Below, one piece after another: positions 19,794-28,220 of a DNA stretch of 64,000 bases (within the stretch, counting starts at the first letter, position 1; every line of letters starts with the position of its first letter). Both the position numbers and the translations under genes were made by a program. Source of the stretch: Lactobacillus sp. CBA3605 (GTDB lineage: Bacteria > Bacillota > Bacilli > Lactobacillales > Lactobacillaceae); the NCBI RefSeq assembly GCF_002970915.1, contig NZ_CP027190.1, forward strand, positions 2,430,910 to 2,494,909. The letters are read 5' to 3'. Under the pieces are notes generated by a model. The model had not been told where the DNA came from. It searched no databases and saw only the letters and a program-made list of their open reading frames with translations.

Positions 19794-19824
19794 TTGCCTT
19801 GGAGTCGACTCAAAGGTTTATACT
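19794..19824 (+). promoter_or_regulatory. MerR-type promoter with 19-bp spacer and operator
   Basis: -35 TTGCCT (19794-19799) and -10 TATACT (19819-19824) are separated by 19 bp instead of 17. The spacer carries a near-perfect dyad, CCTTGGAGTC / GACTCAAAGG (19797-19816), matching the CTTGGAGT-type half-site of MerR-family activators. The merR-like gene lies two genes along at 20613, so this is very likely its own target. Confidence 0.85.
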
Positions 19825-19856
19825 AAGGCTATTAAACAAGTAAGGGAGTTTTTAAC

Positions 19857-20603
19857 ATGAGTATTAAAGGGAAAGTCGTGATTATTACCGGCGCATCAGC
19901 AGGGATTGGTGCGGCGACCGCTAAATTATTAGCCAGTAAAGGTGCCAAGCTTGTATTAGGCGCACGACGTGAAAGTAAGTTACAAGCCATGGTCGATGAA
20001 ATTATTGCTGCTGGTGGCGAAGCTGTTTACCGGGTGACCGATGTGACCAAAGTGGCTGATAATCAAGCCCTAGTTGAATTGGCACAGACAAAATTTGGGC
20101 AAGTCGATGTCATGTTTTTAAATGCTGGTTTAATGCCTAACTCCCCACTTTCAGACTTAAAAACTGATCAATGGCATCAAATGGTCGATGTGAATATTAA
20201 TGGTGTTTTAAATGGATTAGAGGCAGTATTACCTGTTTTCAAAACGCAAAAGTCCGGTCATGTTATTGCAACGTCATCGGTCGCTGGCTTGAAAGCTTAC
20301 CCTGGTGGTGCGGTTTACGGCGCAACTAAATGGGCCGTCCGGGACTTGATGGAAGTTTTACGGATGGAATCAGCCCAAGAAAAGACGAATATTCGAACGG
20401 CGACAATTTATCCGGCTGCAATCAATACGGAGCTTTTGGATACGATTACCGATCAAGCGACCGCCAAAGGCGCAGCTGAAATTTACAAAGAATATGGTAT
20501 CTCACCAGCGCGGGTTGCAAATGTGATCGCTTTTGCGATTGATCAGCCCGAAGACACTAACGTCAGCGAATTCACAATTGGTCCGACGACGCAACCGTGG
20601 TAG
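19857..20603 (+). CDS. short-chain dehydrogenase/reductase
   Basis: A 248-residue classical SDR. The cofactor motif is IITGASAGIGAATA, the structural motif FLNAGLMPNSPL (NAG), and the active site is Ser in ATSSVAG with YGATKWAV (YxxxK). ARR after the second strand suggests NADP(H) preference. It is an oxidoreductase of unknown carbonyl substrate, resembling the widespread YdfG/serine-dehydrogenase type. It is expressed from the MerR-type promoter just upstream; the regulator gene follows 9 bp after the stop. Induction by an aldehyde or other electrophile is plausible but not shown by sequence. Confidence 0.92.
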   Translation: MSIKGKVVIITGASAGIGAATAKLLASKGAKLVLGARRESKLQAMVDEIIAAGGEAVYRVTDVTKVADNQALVELAQTKFGQVDVMFLNAGLMPNSPLSDLKTDQWHQMVDVNINGVLNGLEAVLPVFKTQKSGHVIATSSVAGLKAYPGGAVYGATKWAVRDLMEVLRMESAQEKTNIRTATIYPAAINTELLDTITDQATAKGAAEIYKEYGISPARVANVIAFAIDQPEDTNVSEFTIGPTTQPW

Positions 20604-20612
20604 AATAAAAGC

Positions 20613-20996
20613 ATGAAAATTAAAGCCGTGACCGAAAAATATCAGATTCCTGCCGATACATTACGTTATTGGGAACGGGTCGGCGCAATTCCTGCCGTGC
20701 ACCGTGACCAAGCGGGGTATCGAAATTATGACCAAGAAGATTTAGGTTGGATTGAGTTTGCACAGTGTATGCGTGAGGCCGGGGTCAGCATTGATTATTT
20801 AATTGAATATATTGACTTATTTCGACTAGGCGAGGCAACCCGATCAGCGCGTAAGGATTTACTTAACGAGCAATTAGTCGGGATTCACCAACGCTTGGCC
20901 CGGATGCAGAAAACATATGATTTAATTAAATACAAGGCTGACCATTATGAAGAACATGTGGAAGGCTATCATGGTAAGTTAGTACCACCACAATAG
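20613..20996 (+). CDS. MerR-family transcriptional regulator
   Basis: A 127-residue regulator. The N-terminal winged helix has the MerR signature ADTLRYWERVGAIPAVHR, followed by GYRNYDQEDLGWIEF and a long dimerisation helix (about 80-115). One Cys (about residue 51, AQCMREAG) is present but no metal-binding cysteine cluster, so it is closer to the AdhR/NmlR/BltR group than to metal sensors. It is cotranscribed with the SDR and very probably activates the promoter at 19794 by untwisting its long spacer. Confidence 0.9.
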   Translation: MKIKAVTEKYQIPADTLRYWERVGAIPAVHRDQAGYRNYDQEDLGWIEFAQCMREAGVSIDYLIEYIDLFRLGEATRSARKDLLNEQLVGIHQRLARMQKTYDLIKYKADHYEEHVEGYHGKLVPPQ

Positions 20997-21001
20997 CTAG
21001 T

Positions 21002-21026
21002 AGCGTCCATTCTTGGGCGCTTTTTT
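21002..21026 (+). terminator. Rho-independent terminator after the merR gene
   Basis: A 7-bp stem AGCGTCC / GGGCGCT (one G-U) with a 6-nt loop and a T run. Confidence 0.88.
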
Positions 21027-21120
21027 GTTGGAGCACTTGCTCACCAAGTTGCAATGTTGCGTTTTACAGGTAAAAAGGAGACAATACTGTAAACGATTAC
21101 AATTAATGAGGTGAACCGAT

Positions 21121-21423
21121 ATGAAAATAACAGTTACAGATGAAGCCAGTCATTGGTTCCAAACTGAAATGGGTGTAGTAGCTGGGAATGGTGTCCGTTT
21201 TTACGGTAAAACGTATGGTAAAACCGCTGTCCATCATGGTTTTTCCATTGGACTAGCGCGAGATGATGAGCCCCATCGACCGATTGCGCTAGTTGAAAAG
21301 GATGGCGTGAACTATTACGTTAATGATCGTGATGACTGGTTCTTTAAAGGGTACGATTTGACGGTTGATTTTGATGCTGAAAATGATGGGCCTAAATACG
21401 ATTATCAACCCAATCAAGACTAA
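21121..21423 (+). CDS. HesB/YneR-like family protein without cysteines
   Basis: A 100-residue protein of the HesB-like/YneR type (Fe-S biogenesis fold): MKITVTDEASHWFQTEMG, then GNGVRFYGKTYGKTAVHHGF and DLTVDFDAENDGPKYDY. A-type carriers bind clusters with conserved Cys residues; this protein has none, as is typical of the YneR branch, so a cluster-carrier role is doubtful and the function is unknown. ATG 21121 is preceded by GAGGTG. It converges with yfhO and shares a bidirectional terminator. Confidence 0.8.
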   Translation: MKITVTDEASHWFQTEMGVVAGNGVRFYGKTYGKTAVHHGFSIGLARDDEPHRPIALVEKDGVNYYVNDRDDWFFKGYDLTVDFDAENDGPKYDYQPNQD

Positions 21424-21459
21424 AAATGGATTCGAGACCGACGTCTCGAATCCATTTTT
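21422..21459. terminator. bidirectional terminator between yneR-like gene and yfhO-like gene
   Basis: A perfect 16-bp inverted repeat (21422-21437 with 21444-21459) around a 6-nt loop, A-rich at one end and T-rich at the other. Confidence 0.93.
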
Positions 21460-21465
21460 AGGTTA

Positions 21466-24105
21466 TTAGTGGCGCCGACGCTTGATGGTAAACCAAGCAA
21501 CGGTCCCAACGGCAGCGATACCAGTGATGAGCCCCCCGGTAGCGAGGTAAGGCGGTCGATACGTCAAAGTGACCGTATGCTTGCCTTTACTTAGTGGCAC
21601 AGCAACAAAGGTGTTGATAACCTTCTTAGTTGCCACTGTCTTACCATCGACTTTAGCATGCCAGCCAGCCGAGTAGGGAATTGTTGTCATTAAAACTTGG
21701 TGCTTTTGCTTAATGTTGATAGTTCCAGTCAATTTGCGACTAGAGTGTTGTGTTAACTTCCACGGCGAACGTTGTAACTTTTTAGCGGATTGCTTGAATT
21801 CACTGTTATCTAACTTATACAGCGTGAAGTTTTGCAACCACAAGGACGTCTTCTTCATCTGAATCCCAAAGGTAATCGTCTTACCTTTACTATTAGCTGC
21901 AATGTTTACCGCAATTGTATGGCGATAAGTGGGGTACTGCTTGAGCTCTTTACCGTTGATATAATAACTGGCATTGGACGTTGTTAAGTTTTGTCCAAGC
22001 GTCAAGTAGTACGAATCATTGGTCTGGGGAGTAAATTTGAAGTAAATTGACCCAGTTTTAGCCAGATTTTGCTTATTAACCACTGACCCCGTTAGCGTGA
22101 CGACTTTCTTCACATTTTGGAAGATGACTTGGTCAAAGTTTTCCGCTGAAATTAAACTGGTGGTAGACCGATTAGCTAAGGTTTGATAAATTAATTCTTG
22201 CCGCGCAATCGGATCGCCAGTGGTCTTAGAAACTTTTAATGTCGTAATTTTATCTGAAGCCGCAAAGCCTAAGCCTAGCGCATAGGGATTCTGATAAGTG
22301 GTCGCTTCACTGTTACTCAAACTAGATTTTTTATGATAATTTTTCAAGTCTGGTTTCGTGCTCGTAACTGGAATATAACTATTGTAATTGTCATTATCCG
22401 TTTGAGCAGTTGGCACGGTCTTATCCATGAAATAATTCATATCTAATAAAGAGTCTGTGATCAAGGTCCCATTAGAATAAGTCACAACGCCATCGCCATC
22501 AGGTTGACCAATTGAGCCAAAGAAGTTCGGAATAATGCTTTCAAAGGTTGAACTAAAGTGGTCAGCACCATTATAAGCAGCCTGCATCGGGTCATCCTTA
22601 GTCCGGGTGAAAGTCTTGCCAATACGATAGAAATGACTGTCGCTGGCTTTGATTTTATTAACGGTTCGATCCAAAGCGGTCGTATATTTACCGAATTCAG
22701 CTTGAGATACGTAGGATAAGTTACCCAAGGAGGCCGAGGCATTAATCATCATGTCAGTTGCGACTAACAAGAGTGCAATCGCTTGATACAAGCCTAAATG
22801 GTGCTTAGGTACAATCAACAAGATCAAGGTGATTGCGGCTAGTCCAATCGTAATGACCAGGTTAGCTTGCGTCACATACGTTACATGTTTCATATTCAGA
22901 TAAACAGTTGTGAATAAGCCAATTAGTAGCCCTAACATCACTAACGCTTGCCATAACTTGATTGTTATTTCTTTGGTTAACGCCTGCGCACCAATCCATA
23001 CAATCCAAAAGCTAAAGACGAAGGAGAAGCGGTAAGGGTACCAAACTGGAAATTGATCTGCGTGCCAGAGCAAGTCTAATGGTTCGTAACAAAACGAGAG
23101 CAGTAAGAAAGCCGTTACTAATAAGACGACGAGCTTAACTTGCCATTTGGCATGTCGGCGTAAGAAAAATAAGATAAATGCCAAAATTGCAAGCCAGGCA
23201 ATATAGAAGTTAGGCTGACCGGATGGCATTTGGTTGAAATTAAAACTGCCGGTAATAAACTTAGCGAGCATTTTCCAAGGGGCGTATTCAAATTTCCAAT
23301 GGACGGTTGTTTCATTATATTGCGCTTTACTTTGAATTAAGGCCCACAGGGTTGGTAAGAGCAACCAGGCCGATAATGCTGCTGCCAATAAGCCCCCCCA
23401 AGCGAATTTTAACGCCTGAATACCAAGGGTCTTAAAGTTCTGCCAATATTTAGTTGCACCATACAACCAGTAAAGACAAGCAAACAAGACGACCATGTAA
23501 CCCATATAATAGTTATCAATTAACATGACCGCTAACCAACCGGCAAACCAGCGCACTTTCCCAGTCTTAAAGAGGCGCTCAAGGCCTAAGATGACTAGGG
23601 GTAAGATGGCGATGGTATCCAACCATATCATGTTGAGTTGATTAGCAACCATCCAGCCCATCATGGCGTAAGCAGTACTGAAAGTTGGGACGAGCCAACC
23701 TTTTTGCGTCTGTGTTTTGGTCAAAAGCCAAGCAAAGGCTAAGCCAGCACAGCCGTATTTCAAGACTGTGACGATGAAAATCCCAGTAGTCAGCGATTGA
23801 CCAGGGAAAAACAAGTAGATTAAATTAAAGGGACTCATTAAATAATAAGCCCAAACACCTACCATTTCACCACCAATCGTTTTAGAGAAGGAATAGAAAA
23901 AAGCACTTGGATCGTGCAACAGCGTATGGCGGAAGTAGGCGAATAGGTCAACATATTGTTGCCCTAAATCAACAGTCAATAAACTGCTGGAACCAAATGG
24001 CGCCATGTGTCGATAAATAAAATAGCCAGTCATTAATATTAATGGCAGCCAGAAACTCAGCCAGAGCGGCCAAGTTCGTTTGTCAAAAATACGACGGATT
24101 CTCAA
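21466..24105 (-). CDS. YfhO-family polytopic membrane protein
   Basis: An 879-residue protein with about 12-13 hydrophobic segments in the first 450 residues, a large extracytoplasmic region (about 450-845) and one last helix before a basic RRRH tail. It belongs to the bacterial YfhO family, GT-C-like proteins. In Bacillus and Listeria, YfhO-type proteins are needed to put sugars on lipoteichoic or wall teichoic acid outside the membrane. The segment SSSLLTVDLGQQYVDLF in the first loop carries the acidic residue typical of the family. It is monocistronic, with a promoter to the right at about 24200. Confidence 0.88.
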   Translation of the reverse strand: MRIRRIFDKRTWPLWLSFWLPLILMTGYFIYRHMAPFGSSSLLTVDLGQQYVDLFAYFRHTLLHDPSAFFYSFSKTIGGEMVGVWAYYLMSPFNLIYLFFPGQSLTTGIFIVTVLKYGCAGLAFAWLLTKTQTQKGWLVPTFSTAYAMMGWMVANQLNMIWLDTIAILPLVILGLERLFKTGKVRWFAGWLAVMLIDNYYMGYMVVLFACLYWLYGATKYWQNFKTLGIQALKFAWGGLLAAALSAWLLLPTLWALIQSKAQYNETTVHWKFEYAPWKMLAKFITGSFNFNQMPSGQPNFYIAWLAILAFILFFLRRHAKWQVKLVVLLVTAFLLLSFCYEPLDLLWHADQFPVWYPYRFSFVFSFWIVWIGAQALTKEITIKLWQALVMLGLLIGLFTTVYLNMKHVTYVTQANLVITIGLAAITLILLIVPKHHLGLYQAIALLLVATDMMINASASLGNLSYVSQAEFGKYTTALDRTVNKIKASDSHFYRIGKTFTRTKDDPMQAAYNGADHFSSTFESIIPNFFGSIGQPDGDGVVTYSNGTLITDSLLDMNYFMDKTVPTAQTDNDNYNSYIPVTSTKPDLKNYHKKSSLSNSEATTYQNPYALGLGFAASDKITTLKVSKTTGDPIARQELIYQTLANRSTTSLISAENFDQVIFQNVKKVVTLTGSVVNKQNLAKTGSIYFKFTPQTNDSYYLTLGQNLTTSNASYYINGKELKQYPTYRHTIAVNIAANSKGKTITFGIQMKKTSLWLQNFTLYKLDNSEFKQSAKKLQRSPWKLTQHSSRKLTGTINIKQKHQVLMTTIPYSAGWHAKVDGKTVATKKVINTFVAVPLSKGKHTVTLTYRPPYLATGGLITGIAAVGTVAWFTIKRRRH

Positions 24106-24199
24106 AATGCCACCTCAATCTTTATTTAAATCTTCAACCAAATCAAAAATTACCTGCATCGGCTGGATTGATTAGTTGAAATTCTTATGTCTACTATAT

Positions 24200-24214
24200 A
24201 GAATATCATATTCT
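24200..24214. promoter_or_regulatory. palindromic operator-like site beside yfhO promoter
   Basis: A perfect 7+1+7 palindrome AGAATATCATATTCT adjoining a TATAGT box read on the minus strand (about 24191-24196). Its position suits an operator for yfhO. No regulator is assigned. Confidence 0.4.
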
Positions 24215-24375
24215 TTATGCAGTACGCGTTAAATCTTTATTATGATCAGTGGTTAATTAGCGGTACCAACTTTGGTTAATTGGCCCGTAAATGGGTGATG
24301 ATTTTGGGAATTGTTAAAGATGGTGATAAAGTAGTTGCAATCGGACTGCTAAACTGTCAGATTTATAGTACACTA

Positions 24376-24404
24376 TTGATTGAAAAATAGGCATAGGCTA
24401 CAAT
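24376..24404 (+). promoter_or_regulatory. promoter for PBP2b gene
   Basis: -35 TTGATT (24376-24381) and -10 TACAAT (24399-24404) with a 17-bp spacer, 90 bp upstream of the TTG start. Confidence 0.6.
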
Positions 24405-24493
24405 AGTATGAGTAATGCAATTATCTAAAAGTGCTAGTAACAGCTGGCGAACTAGGAGCCAATTTTACCAAATTAAGAACGGGAGCCTGAGAA

Positions 24494-26536
24494 TTGAAAC
24501 TGTTTAAGAAAATTACTGCGAACCGTGACCCTAATAAGTCGCATATTCCATTCCGATTGAATTTTTTGTTTTTTATCGTCTTTTTACTATTTGCGGCGTT
24601 AATTGGTCAGTTGGCTTACTTACAAGTTGATTATGGTGGTAAGTTTGCAACTGAAGTTAATTCAGCAAATAATACGACGGCGACCGCAAGTGTCCAACGG
24701 GGATCAGTCTATGATTCAACGGGGCGGGTCTTAGTCGGTAATAAATCACATCAGGCCATTCAATATACAAAGGGCTTGAGTGTCGCATCGACTAAAATGT
24801 ACCAAGTTGCGACGAGTTTGAGCGACTATTTAACTATTTCGACGTCAAGTTTGACCGATCGAAATAAGGCTGATTACTATTTGGGTAGCAGCGCAAATTT
24901 AAAAGCAGTTGCAAAGCATATTTCGGGAGCGTCTTCTTTGTCGGCAGATACCTTATATGATAAAGAAGTCGCTTATACTGAAAAACACCTCATTGATAAT
25001 TTTACAGCCGAGCAAGAAAATGCAGCCGCCATTTATGCCAAAATGAGTGCTGCGTATTCCTTGTCAACCGTCAATATTAAATCAACGGGTGTCACCAGTA
25101 AGGAATTAGCTGAGATTGGCGAACATCAATCGCAAATGCCTGGTGTTAAAGTTGGGACTAGCTGGACTCGGAGTTATCCGAATGGCACTAGTATGACCAG
25201 TGTACTGGGAACTGTTACCACTGAAAAGCAAGGGTTACCTAGTGATAATATCAAGACGTTATTGGCTGAAGGTTACTCGCGGGACGACTCAGTTGGGCAA
25301 AGCCAACTAGAGAAGCAATACGAGAGTGTGCTCCGTGGCACTAAGTCGCAAACTGAAGTGAAGACGCAAGACGGCGTCATCAAAAAAGAAATTAAAAAGT
25401 ACGGTGGGCAAAAGGGTGATAACGTTGTTTTGACGATTAACTCGGCCTTCCAAAAAGATGTTCAAAAGATTATGATGGCGCAGACGAAGAGTGCTGGGTC
25501 AGCTAATCCATATTTGCCAGGCGCCTATGCAGTCGTCATGAATCCTAAGACTGGGGCAGTTTACGCCTTAGCTGGGGCTAGTCGTAATTTATCGACTGGT
25601 AAAGTCACTGAAAATGCGCTGGGGACGATTAATCAATCCTTTGTCATGGGGTCAGTTGTTAAGGGGGCAACCGTTATGGGAGCCTTACAATCAGGCGTCA
25701 TTACCCCAACCAGCAGTACATTAACGGATACGCCAATCAAGCTTCAAGGTACCGCTACCAAGAGTTCTTGGTTCAACAAAACTGGGGCAACGAGCTTATC
25801 CTTGAATGCGTCTGAAGCGATGGAAGTGTCTTCTAACTCGTACATGATGCAGTTAGCCATGAAGGAAGGCAATTATACGTATGCCTCAGGTAAAGCCTTA
25901 ACTATGTCGACCTCGATTTTCTCAAAACTCCGGAGTTACTTTAACGAATTTGGGTTAGGGGTCAAGACTGGGATTGATTTACCAGGTGAAGCGACCGGTT
26001 ATCAAGGGGATTCTAGTGAGAGCAGTATTGGTAAATCCCTTGACTTGTCCTTCGGTAACTACGATTCATATACGACAATTCAGGTTGCCCAATACATGGC
26101 AACCATGGCTAATGGTGGTCAACGGGTTGCCCCACATGTGGTTTCTGCCATTACTGGGACTAAGTCTGACGGGACACAAGGTCGGGTTAAGACGAATGTC
26201 GGCACCCGGGTCTTGAACACGGTTGACGTGCCATCATCATACTTTGACGTGGTTCAAAAGGGGTACTATTTGGTGGTTCATGGGACCAGTACTTATAAGA
26301 CTGGGAGTGCCCTAGAAGACCTATCACCACAAGTGGCTGCTAAGTCTGGGACTGCTGAAACGTTCCATGGGACGACTTCGACGGAAACGTTGAGTTTGGC
26401 AACTTATGCGCCATATAAGAATCCAAAAGTGGTAATTGCCATTGTCTTTCCTGGGATTACAGCAACAAGTAGCACGGTTAATACCACGACTGCAACCCAG
26501 ATTTATAAGGCTTATTGGAAGTACTATGCAAAATAA
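24494..26536 (+). CDS. pbp2b: class B penicillin-binding protein (PBP2b)
   Basis: A 680-residue transpeptidase that cross-links peptidoglycan during elongation or division. A short cytoplasmic tail and one membrane helix (about 22-46, LNFLFFIVFLLFAALIGQL) lead to the pedestal/dimerisation domain with ATASVQRGSVYDSTGRVL, then the transpeptidase domain. The nucleophile is in MGSVVKGATV (SxxK), SSNSYM is the SxN motif, and AKSGTAE the KSG motif. All three are intact. TTG 24494 follows GGGAGCC. It is monocistronic, with its own terminator. Confidence 0.94.
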   Translation: MKLFKKITANRDPNKSHIPFRLNFLFFIVFLLFAALIGQLAYLQVDYGGKFATEVNSANNTTATASVQRGSVYDSTGRVLVGNKSHQAIQYTKGLSVASTKMYQVATSLSDYLTISTSSLTDRNKADYYLGSSANLKAVAKHISGASSLSADTLYDKEVAYTEKHLIDNFTAEQENAAAIYAKMSAAYSLSTVNIKSTGVTSKELAEIGEHQSQMPGVKVGTSWTRSYPNGTSMTSVLGTVTTEKQGLPSDNIKTLLAEGYSRDDSVGQSQLEKQYESVLRGTKSQTEVKTQDGVIKKEIKKYGGQKGDNVVLTINSAFQKDVQKIMMAQTKSAGSANPYLPGAYAVVMNPKTGAVYALAGASRNLSTGKVTENALGTINQSFVMGSVVKGATVMGALQSGVITPTSSTLTDTPIKLQGTATKSSWFNKTGATSLSLNASEAMEVSSNSYMMQLAMKEGNYTYASGKALTMSTSIFSKLRSYFNEFGLGVKTGIDLPGEATGYQGDSSESSIGKSLDLSFGNYDSYTTIQVAQYMATMANGGQRVAPHVVSAITGTKSDGTQGRVKTNVGTRVLNTVDVPSSYFDVVQKGYYLVVHGTSTYKTGSALEDLSPQVAAKSGTAETFHGTTSTETLSLATYAPYKNPKVVIAIVFPGITATSSTVNTTTATQIYKAYWKYYAK

Positions 26537-26558
26537 CTAAAATCTTGATTTTTAGGTG

Positions 26559-26589
26559 CCAGTATCTTAATTGATACTGGTATTTTTTT
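26559..26589 (+). terminator. Rho-independent terminator after PBP2b gene
   Basis: A perfect 8-bp stem CCAGTATC / GATACTGG with a 6-nt loop, then a T run. Confidence 0.92.
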
Positions 26590-26664
26590 GCCATTAATGG
26601 TATAGTAATTCAAGTTAAGGGTTCCGGCCCTGTAATTTGCGAATGAGTTTGGAGGGTCAACAAC

Positions 26665-26814
26665 ATGCGGGTACACATTACACTAGAATGTACTGATTGC
26701 CATGAACGTAACTACTTATCTTCAAAGAACCGTCGGAACAATCCGGATCGGGTTGAATTTAAGAAGTACTGTCCACGGGAACATAAAGTAACTTTACATC
26801 GTGAAACAAAATAA
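26665..26814 (+). CDS. rpmG: 50S ribosomal protein L33
   Basis: A 49-residue L33: [17 protein letters not shown], then [20 protein letters not shown] and [11 protein letters not shown]. The first zinc pair CTDC is intact. The second is reduced to a single Cys followed by REH, so it is not a standard four-Cys ribbon; this is a usual lactobacillar variant. ATG 26665 follows GGAGGG. It is translated from the 3' side of the PBP2b terminator, so it has its own promoter. Confidence 0.95.
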   Translation: MRVHITLECTDCHERNYLSSKNRRNNPDRVEFKKYCPREHKVTLHRETK

Positions 26815-26837
26815 CAACGGGGTTACCTGTTGTTTTT
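26813..26837 (+). terminator. terminator overlapping the rpmG stop codon
   Basis: Stem AACAAC / GTTGTT with an extended GG/CC inner pairing, then a T run. It begins within the stop codon of rpmG. Confidence 0.8.
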
Positions 26838-26843
26838 CTGTTG

Positions 26844-26939
26844 CATTGTCATTAGACAATGGGTTTCTCATTTGTTGGCAAATGAGTGATTGGGTTTCCA
26901 GTCGCTTATGTTGATGAATGAGATTTTTTGTTATTAAAG
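26844..26939 (+). promoter_or_regulatory. structured leader upstream of folate cyclo-ligase gene
   Basis: Two perfect hairpins in tandem: CATTGTC-ATTA-GACAATG (26844-26861) and CTCATTTG-TTGG-CAAATGAG (26867-26886). An alternative pairing of TCTCATT (26866-26872) with AATGAGA (26927-26933), followed by six T, would form a terminator that competes with the second hairpin. It could be an attenuator; no ligand or known riboswitch class was recognised. Confidence 0.4.
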
Positions 26940-26962
26940 CAAAAAATTAGGAGCTGGTTACG

Positions 26963-27529
26963 ATCGATAAAAAGCAATTTCGACAACAACAACTAACGCG
27001 CCTAGGCGCAATGAGTGCGGCTGATCGATTGGCTCAAAACCAAGCTTTGCAGCAACAGTTAGTTGCTAGTCCCGCTTGGAAGCAAGCTAATCGAATTGCT
27101 GTGACGATTAGTAGCGCCATTGAGGTAGATACCCGGCCAATTATTGAAGCGGCCTGGCGGGCACATAAACTTGTTTTTGTGCCCCAGACGCGACCACAGC
27201 GGCAACTTGCCTTTAAGCCGTATACGGCAACCACCCAATTAGAACGGACCAAGTTCGGTATTTTAGAACCGGTTACTGGGCTGACCGTTGATAAGGCCAC
27301 GTTAGATTTGATTTTGGTACCTGGATTAGGCTATAGTCGTGCGGATGGTGCGCGGATTGGCTTTGGTGGCGGCTATTACGATCGTTATCTGGCTGATTAT
27401 ACGGGGGTTAAGTTAACCTTGGCTTTTCGTGAGATGGCATTTGACCAAGCTGGTTGGCCCATCGAGCCGACTGATATCTTGTTGGATCAATTATTAGTAG
27501 CAGAGGATGGTGGTAACGACGGACATTAA
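26963..27529 (+). CDS. 5-formyltetrahydrofolate cyclo-ligase (non-AUG start)
   Basis: The enzyme closes 5-formyl-THF to 5,10-methenyl-THF with ATP. The family body is clear: substrate region RIAVTISSAIEVDTRPII, and the C-terminal signature LVPGLGYSRADGARIGFGGG with YYDRYLADY. The conserved N-terminal helix DKKQFRQQQLTRL lies upstream of the first in-frame ATG (27011). The frame is closed by TAG at 26948-26950 and contains no ATG, GTG or TTG before 27011. The only well-spaced candidates after AGGAG (26949-26953) are ATC 26963 (9 nt) and ACG 26960. ATC, as in infC, is preferred. The gene overlaps the rhomboid gene by 23 bp. Confidence 0.85.
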   Translation: MDKKQFRQQQLTRLGAMSAADRLAQNQALQQQLVASPAWKQANRIAVTISSAIEVDTRPIIEAAWRAHKLVFVPQTRPQRQLAFKPYTATTQLERTKFGILEPVTGLTVDKATLDLILVPGLGYSRADGARIGFGGGYYDRYLADYTGVKLTLAFREMAFDQAGWPIEPTDILLDQLLVAEDGGNDGH

Positions 27530-28193
27530 ACGATGGTGGCGGACCCAACCCGCAATGACTCAGATTATTTTAGGGGTTACGGTCGGGGTCTTTTTAATTG
27601 AATGGTTGCTGGGTGGCAGCACGAATGCCGCTATTTTATATTTAATGGGGGCCAAGAATAATCAGGCAATCATTGCTGGTCAGTGGTGGCGATTTGTAAC
27701 GCCAATCTTCTTACATATGGGCTTAACCCACATTGTGTTAAATGGGGTAGTCATTTATTTTATGGGTATGCAGATTGAAGCGTTGTTTGGTCGGTGGCGC
27801 TTACTGGCGATTTATTTATTAGGTGGTATCAGTGGGAACGTGATGAGCTTTGGCTTATCTGCGAACCAGTCAGTAGGTGCTAGTACCGCAATTTTTGCGC
27901 TACTAGGTGCTTTCTTAATGGTTGGTGAATCGTTCTGGGAGAATCCAATGATTCGGCAATTAACTGGGCAATTCCTACTATTTACGGTGATGAATCTGGT
28001 CTTTGATTTATTCTCAGCGGGAATTGATATTTGGGGCCATATTGGCGGCTTAATCGGGGGCTTCTTGATTGCGTATGTCATCGGGGTGCCTAAGATGGGT
28101 AAAATACCAAACTTAAAGCGGATTTTAGCTGGCATCACGCTAATTGTTGCTTGGGCCGCCATGATAAAATTGGGTTTTACAAATTTTAAATAA
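27507..28193 (+). CDS. rhomboid-family intramembrane serine protease
   Basis: A 228-residue protein with about six or seven membrane helices. Catalytic Ser in SVGASTAIFALLGAF (GxSx) and catalytic His in WGHIGGLIGGFLIAY. The L1-loop WR-type motif appears as QWWRFVTPIFLHMGLTHI. Rhomboids cut membrane proteins within the bilayer; the substrate is unknown. It overlaps the preceding folate gene and is followed by yqgQ and glk, the conserved Firmicute cluster yqgP-yqgQ-glcK. Confidence 0.93.
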   Translation: MVVTTDIKRWWRTQPAMTQIILGVTVGVFLIEWLLGGSTNAAILYLMGAKNNQAIIAGQWWRFVTPIFLHMGLTHIVLNGVVIYFMGMQIEALFGRWRLLAIYLLGGISGNVMSFGLSANQSVGASTAIFALLGAFLMVGESFWENPMIRQLTGQFLLFTVMNLVFDLFSAGIDIWGHIGGLIGGFLIAYVIGVPKMGKIPNLKRILAGITLIVAWAAMIKLGFTNFK

Positions 28194-28220
28194 ACGGTAT
28201 AATTAATCGAGGTTATGCAC

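Larger units (their letters stand above)
24106..24493. other. divergent intergenic region yfhO / PBP2b
   Basis: 388 bp without a gene. It contains a 15-bp palindrome and -10-like sequence on the yfhO side (24190-24214) and a promoter for the penicillin-binding protein gene (24376-24404). Nothing else recognised. Confidence 0.6.
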
